NCBI GenBank assembly: GCA_004151065.3 | Contig: NWUY0304219585.1 | Location: forward strand, 1-25,494 | Reading direction: 5' to 3' | From: Larix sibirica | Lineage: Eukaryota; Streptophyta; Pinopsida; Pinales; Pinaceae | DNA: 25,494 nucleotides | In this document: piece after piece, positions 18,441-25,494 of the stretch | How the letters are laid out: every line of letters starts with the position of its first letter | Position numbering within the stretch: the first letter of the stretch is position 1 | Notes under the pieces: model-generated | The model's input: the letters and a program-made list of their open reading frames with translations, nothing else | What the model was told of the DNA's origin: nothing | Database searches by the model: none | Program-made: the position numbers and the translations under genes

Positions 18441-18626
18441 TGAAGCTACGCGAAGGGGCTAGGACCCGCGAGAGTGCCCCATGTAAGCACGGGAAGACGA
18501 AAAACAGGCTCATAATATATAATGGGAAGGTTAAAAGCGCTGGCGCCCGGCGGCATCAATGGGGCTTTCACTCATGTACCTACAGCCCTCTCAATCAGTT
18601 ATTGAAACTTCCGTAAGGGTGAGCAA

Positions 18627-18671
18627 GGCACGTTAAGTGACTCGACCGTCTCTAGTTACTGAGTTTACCGG
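18627..18671 (+). repeat. GG(C/T)ACGTTAAGTG...GAGTTTACCGG repeat, copy 1
   Basis: GGCACGTTAAGTGACTCGAC, then CGT and 11 bases, then GAGTTTACCGG. The same ordered words occur at 19583-19684 with an enlarged centre. The region just upstream (18440-18600) has small GC-rich stems such as GGGGC...GCCCC that suggest structured RNA, but I cannot assign it. Confidence 0.55.
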
Positions 18672-19141
18672 TGCCTAAAACGAAGTCATCACCAAAGGAC
18701 TTTAACACCTTGTAGATGCGGTTCATTCTTTCATTTATTCCCCTCAAACTTTAGGTTACTCAACCTAAGCATCTAGTCTTGGTCTTGCCTAAGGAAGGGG
18801 GTCTTACCTAAGCTAGCTTATCCAGGGCTTAACCAGGCCCGGGAAGGCGCAGGAAGGGGCCGGTAACTAGGGAGGGAAGGAATAAGGCAAATAACGCAGG
18901 ATATATCAGGCAATTTCATTCACCAAGGCTTTCGCGAAGGATATCCCAAGCCAAGCCCCCTATAGCTAGTCTTACATGCCCCACGGATAAGGAAAGGGAC
19001 GGAAAGGAAAGCCACACCTAGTCTGGCCGGGGGATAGACCAGAGATATATAAGGAGGATATAAGATAAGGAAAGAGAATGGGGCTGGAAAAGCTTTTCTG
19101 TTACGAAGTACCCCTTGCCGGGCGGGCTATAATGAACGAAA

Positions 19142-19180
19142 AGGTTATCACTTCAATTTCAGGTTATCACTGTTCTTATC
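19142..19180 (+). repeat. 20-bp tandem repeat, two copies
   Basis: AGGTTATCACT, then TCAATTTC or GTTCTTATC, at 19142-19160 and 19161-19180. Confidence 0.65.
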
Positions 19181-19241
19181 CCGTTAACGCTTTTTCTTTC
19201 TATTTTGGTCTTTCCTTCCAATAAAGAAAGTTCCATTAGCA

Positions 19242-19478
19242 ATGGGCCGGCCCTCGGAGGGCACTCATGCTTCCTTACTGTATGAACGGGTTCTGTACGG
19301 AATGATCCTTTCTGTGTGGAAAAGGATGAGTTATTTCTTCTGTTTTCAAACCTTTAGCGGCTTTCCGTTTTCCCTTAACAAGTTTTCCTCAAGGTGTTTT
19401 ATTGGCTCCAACCCCTACCCGCCCAAAGCAAAGCGAAGCAAGGGGTGGGTTAACAAAATGAATGTGGAAATGGAGTAG
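19242..19478 (+). other. ATG-started open frame, 78 codons, unrecognised
   Basis: ATG at 19242 to TAG at 19476-19478. It begins MGRPSEGTHASLLYERVLYG, has a Phe-rich middle, and ends KAKRSKGWVNKMNVEME. No known motif and no ribosome-binding-type signal are seen, as expected for plant organelles. Probably a chance frame. Confidence 0.12.
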
Positions 19479-19582
19479 CTCGGTAAGGGGCTTGCTTTTT
19501 TCTATTTCAAGTTACTGGTTTATATCTAGTTACGGGGTGATCCCTCCCTTCTAGCTCTTTGAGTGGAAGAAATATAGGGTTA

Positions 19583-19684
19583 GGTACGTTAAGTGTCTCG
19601 CCCGTTGTGGGCGAGGTACGATTTTGAAACACTCGACCGTAGGGAGAGGGCCTTGAGGGACCTTCGTTTGCAGAGTTTACCCGG
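19583..19684 (+). repeat. GGTACG...CTCGNCCGT 32-bp tandem pair, then GAGTTTACCCGG
   Basis: 19583-19614 and 19615-19646 each begin GGTACG and contain CTCG(C/A)CCGT. The pair replaces the single copy at 18627-18649, and GAGTTTACCCGG at 19673-19684 matches 18661-18671. The second unit ends in the CTCGACC-family word ACTCGACCGTAGGGAGAGGG (19631-19650). Confidence 0.6.
19597..19615 (+). other. Perfect 7-bp hairpin CTCGCCC-GTTGT-GGGCGAG
   Basis: GC-rich stem with a five-base loop at the junction of the 32-bp tandem pair. No T-run follows. It could mark a duplication or insertion point. Confidence 0.6.
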
Positions 19685-19849
19685 CCCTGAGCAAGCATTG
19701 CTAGACAAGCTCAGGACCTTATCAGTCAGAAAGAGTTTATTAGAACCTGAGTATAGCTAGCCTTGGCTTTCAAACTGCGGAATTTCCTACCTTCCCATTT
19801 ATATTCAACTTTTCTTTCTATAAATATCTCCCGCTGCTCCCGCCTTTTA

Positions 19850-20340
19850 TGCTAGTCGGGATGCTTCTTAAACTGCTACCGGTGTAGGCTCTGCTGCTGA
19901 GGCAACAAGATCAACTGAGTAAATGAAGTCATCTCGGTCAACAACTTACTATGGATTTGGATCCACGACTGGGTAATTATTGATTGGTCCTTAATCATCT
20001 GTGAGGGATATGCGCGCCCCTCAGCTTTCATTACTGCTTCAATCTGTTTGTAGCTTAGATCGTGCGGGAATAGCCAAATACTCCGCTACTTTAGCTTCTG
20101 ATTCTGTCTCTATCTTTGTGGGTGGGTCCCTTCGCTACCTTTGTTACTGGCTCTACTCCTGGTGGCTTTGGATCTGGATCTTCTTCTCTTCTCTCTCACG
20201 AACAGCAGAAACTAGGGCTGGGTTTCAATCAGGATTTGGCACTGGATCTCTATCTGGAAATGACACTACGCCAGGTGGTGCTGCAGCAAACCCAAGTGGT
20301 GCAGGTTGTAATAGCCTTTGATTCGACAATGATATCAAGA
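19850..20340 (+). other. Triplet-periodic Gly/Ser/Thr/Ala module (plus)
   Basis: Reads YASRDAS, stop, TATGVGSAAEATRSTE, stop, MKSSRSTTYYGFGSTTG, stops, then a 106-codon open frame from 20001. SATLASDSVSIFVGGS lies at about 20082-20130. A shift to another frame gives VGPFATFVTGSTPGGFGSGS near 20116-20175, and a later part of the first frame gives AGFQSGFGTGSLSGNDTTPG and GAAANPSGAG up to a stop at about 20319. GCTACCTTTGTTACTG at 20134-20149 differs from 9081-9096 at one base. Confidence 0.6.
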
Positions 20341-20480
20341 TGAGAAGCATAAGTAAAGTAAAAGTGAAGGTAAGGGTAGTTTAGCAATCGAAATGCCTAT
20401 CGAATCTGTGTTTCAAGGTAAAGGCAAGGTGTTGGTACGTGAGCTAGGGTTCTAGTTTCTTTTTATTAGTGTTGGTTGAG

Positions 20481-20493
20481 CGCCTCTGAGGCG
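20481..20493. other. Inverted repeat CGCCTC-T-GAGGCG
   Basis: Six-base perfect stem around one base. The nearby minus-strand GGGTTCGATTCC looks like a tRNA T-arm, but the stem does not pair, so I do not annotate a tRNA. Confidence 0.5.
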
Positions 20494-20879
20494 GGAAGGA
20501 ACACGGAATCGAACCCGAAACCAAACGAGGCATAAACAGATCGGACACAGCGGACGGACGGCAACCAAGCCCATGTTCCGTACTTACATTCCGGATCGAG
20601 TTACCTTCGGAGACGGATCAGGGGCAGAGACCGTGGAATACAACTAAATGGAGCATAAGACATATAACACTATAGGTTTTACACCTTAGTATAAAGTAAA
20701 CCCGCTACGAAGGCGAGATTCAATATGGTGAAAAAGACCTAATATGAAGTCTCCAATAGTGTATATTACCGGTCCTCCATCAGGTGTAGCTACATAAAAA
20801 GCTTGTGTTCCTACAATCGATATTCGTATCCGCGAGCATATGTATGTATTTTAAAAACAAAAATATTGAAGCCTAATTG

Positions 20880-22290
20880 CCTATGAAGGACTCGTTGGAG
20901 AACGCTGCTGGAAACAGATAGTTATATAGCACCCATATATCAAAGAAATATGCGAATTAAAGCAAAGCTCTCACCTTGACTTAAATAGCAGGATAGAAAA
21001 CACAACACCATAAAATGAGTTAGTAAGGTACAAAATGAAACATCTCCATAGATAGGAGCGAGAAATAATAATTACGTCTCTCCTCGGATATCTTGAGGAA
21101 TATCTATGTCAAGTTATTTATTTATTTTATAACAGCTGGAAAGAAATAACTAGGGACAGATAGATCTAAATTCTATGAAAGCAGGAAATAACACAACAAC
21201 CCATACACCTATTCATTAACTCAAACAAGGAAAAAAGAAGCCACCCATTCATTCATTAAATAAAACATCCTTCATGGAATCATTAAAACCATGAAATTTA
21301 GACTAAATGTGCAATGATTGTAACTGTGAACCCTGCTCATTTGAAAGGAGTAGGAATGAGTTAAAAAATAGACCATTGGAATATTGCCTGCATAATGAAA
21401 TGAGGAAGAACATATCACATACAAATTGAAGATGGAAATAGGGTTTCCCTTTGAATCCATTGAGCCTGATTTAAATGATGTTCCTCATAAAAATACTCTC
21501 CCTTCCTAGTGAAGAATCCATGGGATTCCATAGTAAAATGATCAAGTTAATGAAATCCCCCAATGAAATTATCAAATTTTATAGAAATGGAAAGGAACCT
21601 TGTGCCTCAACAAAGTTAGGTACTAGCATTGAACTGGATCTACCTCAAATTTAACATCTCCTTTTGGAAAAGGCCACTCGAATGAATTACAAAAAACTAA
21701 TGCAAAAAGAAAATATGAGGACATAAATAACCTCCTAGTCTTCTAAAAGGTGGCCAACTGGTGGGCCATCTCATTTGAAAATAGATCCCTCCCAATAAAA
21801 AAATAATACCCTTGTGCAACGTGTAATACATGAAATACAAAACATACCTGGGTACCTGTGCTGTGGTTTCTTGTCCAATTATCCAGGTGGTGAACAACCA
21901 AGCCAGCTCTTTATAGTCAAAAGATTCAGTGACCTCTATCTGGTATGCCTTGGAGTTTTCTATTGTTGGTCAGAGAAGCCACTCCTTAAAAATGGTGTTT
22001 CCACCCCTATGTAAGTATAAAAAAACATCAGCTTCAGATGCTCTAAAAATATTTGTAGATTTTGGCAGATGGAGTATTCTCTTTAATGTCAGACAGGCGA
22101 GGGGTGAGGGGAACTAGCATCTTCCCTTCCTCCTTTAAATTAACCAATCTATGCTTGGAAGCAAAACACTTAGTGCAATAGTGTACAACCTTTCTAAATT
22201 TGAAAACCTCCCCTATGCAGCTGGCCTTCGCCAACCCTGAAGTCCAAATTCTGTTATACTTTTTATCTTCCTCTTGTATTTTTGAATGAA
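20880..22290. other. AT-rich, repeat-poor island, no identified gene
   Basis: About 1.4 kb whose texture differs from the rest: AT-rich, without the triplet modules, the CTCGACC family or tandem arrays. The minus strand has scattered peptide-like pieces in different frames, for example a 63-codon frame ending at 22043 with HYCTKCFASKH and a segment near 21640-21690 reading FEWPFPKGDVKFEVDPVQC. They are broken by stops and match no family that I can name. It may be transferred nuclear DNA. Confidence 0.35.
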
Positions 22291-22314
22291 ACTTGAAGGG
22301 CGGAGTTAAGCAAT

Positions 22315-22420
22315 GTGCGACCGGTCGGTTGCCTGGGATTGACCAACCCGCTATTGTTGGTAATAATGGGCTATGCCGAGCCTTCCTTCATTGGCTGACA
22401 TTATCTTTTTCTCTTTTTAT
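22315..22420 (+). other. Group II intron 5' end fragment (domain I)
   Basis: Starts GTGCGAC, the plant organellar group II 5' consensus (GUGYGAY). The next bases fold as expected for the start of domain I: GGTCGGTT (22323-22330) pairs fully, with wobbles, to GATTGACC (22337-22344). CCCG-C-TATT (22347-22355) pairs with AATA-A-TGGG (22362-22370), and AGCC (22379-22382) with GGCT (22393-22396). I see no credible exon immediately upstream and no domain V or VI downstream. It may be an orphan fragment or the 5' half of a trans-spliced intron. I cannot name the host gene. Confidence 0.5.
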
Positions 22421-22860
22421 TATTCTATTTTTGCATGCCTTTAAAAAAGAAAAAGAATAAAGGTTTGTATGGGCTCTCCTAGACTACTATAACTCAGTTG
22501 CAGCAGTCTTAATATTTTCACGAATGAAAGCAATATAGGCATGCACTTACAGCAATAGAGTTCCTCTTGTATTGTATTCTTCAACTATTCATTAATAATA
22601 TCATACACAAAGCCTTCCGCAATGGAGCTAGTACTTTTATATATTTATTTATTCACTACCCCGGAAGGGAGTTATGCCGTTATTGTAATCATGTATATCC
22701 AGACAGACCTCAACAAGCGATCTCATTCATCCCAGCCCACTAGTAAGCCGCCCAGCTAGGCCTTCTTTTTAAACATGTTTCCAGCCAGCAAGCGAGAGAA
22801 GCCCGTATAACCTATTCGTTGGAACGGCAATGGCCTCCTTTCTTAGTTTATTTCGGGTAT
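22421..22860. other. Spacer downstream of the intron fragment
   Basis: AT-rich with an A/T-rich polypurine stretch near 22440-22460. It could be the rest of an intron, but I cannot identify domain V. No gene is seen. Confidence 0.3.
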
Positions 22861-22861
22861 C

Positions 22862-22975
22862 CTCGTGGGAGGCTATCTCCCCTTCCTCTGGTCCAGTGGT
22901 GAGGCTGTTATTTGTCCAACGCCTATCTCGTGGGGGGCTGTTGTCCGTGGGATTGCCTATCTCGTAAGATGTGTC
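22862..22975 (+). repeat. CTCGTGGGRGGCT / GCCTATCTCGT repeats
   Basis: CTCGTGGGAGGCTATCTC at about 22862, CTATCTCGTGGGGGGCTGTT at about 22923 and GCCTATCTCGTAAGATG at about 22955 are overlapping forms of one unit. GTCC(A/G)(G/T) words (GTCCAGTGG, GTCCAACG, GTCCGTGGG, GTCCGTCCG) lie between them. Confidence 0.6.
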
Positions 22976-23240
22976 CTGTAGTCCGTCCGTTGCCCCACTG
23001 GAAGACCTACCCTGGCTTCACTAGTCCGCCGGGGTGAAAGTATATAAAGCGATCAACTTGTCTTTCTTCGACATACATAAACTGGGCCTTCAACTGGGCA
23101 ACAAGTGGCACTGCCCGGTTGGGAATGATGGGTGATAAGGTTCTCCCGGGTATCAGGAATGGGTGGCTATCTATGGGCAATTGGTAATTGGCACCTCCTG
23201 GGAATGATCGACTCTTGGATCAGCTCTATAACCTTTCTTT
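22976..23240. other. Spacer with TGGGAATGAT repeats
   Basis: TGGGAATGAT occurs at about 23120 and 23200, with TCAGGAATGGGTGG between. AACTGGGC occurs at about 23081 and 23092. No gene is seen. Confidence 0.4.
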
Positions 23241-25180
23241 TTGAACTACATCCGTCATTTCATAAGATATAAGCATAATGAATGTCTATATATTATCGAT
23301 ATAACAACACGCTTCAACCCCATTAAAGAACTTGCATTAGTATCATGATGCTTGAGATCCGTATCCTTATGAGAACACATCAGCTCAATTACACTAGCTA
23401 CACTTAAGAAAAGGCTATAGTTCTAGTGGGTCATAACTATGGAGAATCATAGCTAGCTCTCTGTAACATGTGATTCCTAAGTATTTAATATCATACCAGT
23501 TTAAGGAATGGTGATCAGTTGATCTTGAATAGGCCTAGTATCAGTGTTTAAGCTCATCTTATGACCATAATCATTCATATAAGAGTACTCCAAGGCTAAT
23601 AAGCTATACGTTTGCTCATATCAAGCACAACGAGTGAATCAGTGTGTGTGAGTTATGGGAATAGTTATGCTAGCAACTTATAGCATGTAACAGCTTTAAA
23701 GGGGTATCATTACTAGTATACCTTATTAGAAGCTTTAATTCTAATTACTGTTAGTAGCTTACATCACCTTTATTACGGATATAAGCTGGACACCAACATG
23801 GTATAGATGAATCACCATTGTTACTTCACCAAGCTGGTATCTCCCTAATTAGTGACATAACCTAGCTAATAATCTTCTAATATATGAACACTAAGTGGTT
23901 ACGTATTTGACATAATATTGGATATGTATAATTACCTCAATACGTGCACGGAATACAGAAGCTTGTAGTTGCTTTGATTACGGATCTCATTATTACATAT
24001 ACTGAGTTAATTCACCCAATCAATGAATCTGATTCTATTCAATGAACATGGTGTAATAAATACTGCTTATGTTTGGTATGGCTTCATGTTCTAAGCTAAT
24101 ATAAGTGGATCAATAATAGTTCAATTCCAGTACAGCTAATTGGTTCCATATAACTACTTGTAACTATTAGTATTGCTTTACTTATACATATGCTATTTGT
24201 TTCATATTATCCGGATCCATTATAGAGGTATAATGCTGATACAATATGCTTAATACTTACTATGCATTATTTATACACCTAGTAGATATAGTTTTACATA
24301 TGGGATTGGTTCTTTATTCCTATATATGTGTCCCTTTGTCATACTTTATTAAAATATTGCATATGTTCAACAGTCTGAGCTTAGGACCCAAATAGGAAGA
24401 ATATGCGGGTAATATGATAGACATATACCGTAGAGCTTAGTAATAAAATGGTAGATGTTCAAAGCCCAATCACTAGTTTAATAATACAGATAAAGTATGA
24501 GTGAATCCCATAGAGCTGAGTAATGAGCTTACATATCATATCAAGCTAAGCTGAGTACTGGTCTGAGCTTATTCATGTGCCTTAAAAGCATAACATATTA
24601 GGTATAGATACATCACGATTGTTCTAAGAGCCTGTCTTACCGTCTGTAATCAATGGTGAATAAAGGGAAATAAGATACAAGGCTACTTATCAAAGAGAAA
24701 TTATAGAGCATCAGCAAGTACGTAATCAATAGTAACTCTATGTTAATCGTGTAAGCTCATATTCATAGAACTCAACATGTTCCACATAGCTTGTTAACCA
24801 TATGCATTGCTACTCGTTATTGTGACAGTATCGTTATTTCAGTAAGTATCAAGCGTAATTATAGGTAAGTTGTCACCCTTAGACTCTTAGTTACATTTAT
24901 AGTGTTCTAGACTCTTAAGGATACGTTTCAATTACATAACCTATGTTGAAGCAATGGGTATACTTATGGTATAACTAATAAGGATAAGCTATGAGTGATT
25001 TACTTATACTAATATGAGCTTTATTACTATGATTATATTACCTGCCTTTATATATTGAGTACCCTGTTCTTCCTTTGTTCATATCTGTACCGGATTACTC
25101 ACCAGTTAGAGCTTAGTTACTCATATAGGAAGAATTAGGCAGATATGGCGATATTCAAATTATTGGTTGAAGAGTCTGCA
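23241..25180. other. AT-rich gene-free stretch
   Basis: About 1.9 kb with frequent AGCT, TAAGCT and GAGCTTA words, but no unit I can align. All frames are closed by stops within 60 codons. I see no gene, RNA or array here. Confidence 0.45.
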
Positions 25181-25197
25181 TCGGAAAGTTAAAACAT

Positions 25198-25398
25198 ATA
25201 TGCATGCACTTTATACCTGCTGCCTCATAGCAGTGAAATCAGGATTGGAACCATGGCACCATTATATATGAACCAAATAGTAGACATGCAAGTTTAGACC
25301 TGCACCATACATAGCATTAACCCAGCTCTCTGTCTGGGGCTGGCACCAGTGAATATGCAACTCCAAGTGTAAACGATATGCACTTTAATTAAACTTGC
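25198..25398 (+). repeat. ATGCA-ACTTTA-ACCTGC repeat, three diverged copies
   Basis: ATATGCATGCACTTTATACC then TGC (25198-25220), GACATGCAAGTTTAGACCTG then C (25283-25303), and GATATGCACTTTAATTAAAC then TTGC (25375-25398). Spacing is about 85-92 bases, consistent with a decayed tandem array that may continue past the window end. Confidence 0.6.
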
Positions 25399-25494
25399 CC
25401 ATAGTGTCAGGACTTCTCCATGCATGGCATCATAAGGGAAAACTAGGCCCAGCTAGCTAGGTCTTCTCCGGAGGACAAGTTCAACGTATGCATG

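Noticed and set aside
20465-20530. Possible tRNA on the minus strand because of GGGTTCGATTCC
   Set aside because: The bases flanking the T-loop-like sequence do not form a five-base stem, and no D-arm or anticodon arm is found at the right distance.
21272-21460. Minus-strand frame starting MDSKGNPIS, reminiscent of mitochondrial rps3 N termini
   Set aside because: The resemblance covers only GNPIS. The rest does not look like rps3 and the frame starts inside an AT-rich unassigned island.
22043-22234. Retroelement zinc knuckle on the minus strand (HYCTKCFASKH)
   Set aside because: Only a Cys-x2-Cys-x4-His start is present. The final Cys of a CCHC knuckle is missing and no pol-like motif lies nearby.
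1-25494. Cycad-type Bpu elements, which are dispersed repeats known from Cycas mitochondria
   Set aside because: Reading both strands I did not find the CCTGAAGC core. The CTCGACC family here has a different layout.

Overview
This window contains no intact protein gene, rRNA or tRNA that I can recognise. The longest open frame is about 120 codons, most listed frames start at TTG, and none matches a family I know. The best fit is intergenic DNA from a large, gene-poor vascular-plant mitochondrial genome, possibly of gymnosperm type. The reasons are intermediate base composition, a plant-style group II intron 5' end near 22315, many short diverged direct repeats, and recurring GC-rich words of the type CTCGACCG...AGGGAG. 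The assignment is an inference of moderate confidence, because no diagnostic gene is present.

The window is mostly a patchwork of decayed repeats. Positions 1-1562 and 2956-3190 hold a diverged family with 75-bp and roughly 280-bp units. Positions 1982-2450 are an array of ACCCACTC...GAGTTGGGT hairpin units. Positions 3525-4710 carry short tandem repeats of 14 to 40 bp. From 4711 to 5742 a leader-plus-module composite occurs twice. Positions 11860-13230, 13960-15230, 15517-15596, 17558-17995, 19142-19180, 19583-19646, 22862-22975 and 25198-25398 each hold separate small arrays.

The most unusual element is a family of codon-periodic blocks rich in GCT, ACT, TCA, GGA and GGT. They read as Gly/Ser/Thr/Ala-rich peptide in one frame for 50-150 codons, interrupted by a few stops and frameshifts. 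I see them on the plus strand at 4867-5245, 5436-5742, 8238-9110, 18234-18440 and 19850-20340, and on the minus strand at 7308-7523, 9115-9405 and 10590-11414. Some blocks share peptide motifs, for example SATLAS at 18291 and 20082, and ATFATG-like motifs at 8422, 9081 and 20134. They may be debris of one repetitive coding sequence copied many times in both orientations, or a noncoding triplet-based repeat that imitates coding sequence.

The last third is quieter. Positions 20880-22290 are AT-rich and poor in repeats, and could be DNA from another compartment. Position 22315 onward is the group II intron fragment. Positions 23240-25180 are AT-rich with no gene or clear repeat unit. No operon, pathway or working gene set can be inferred here.
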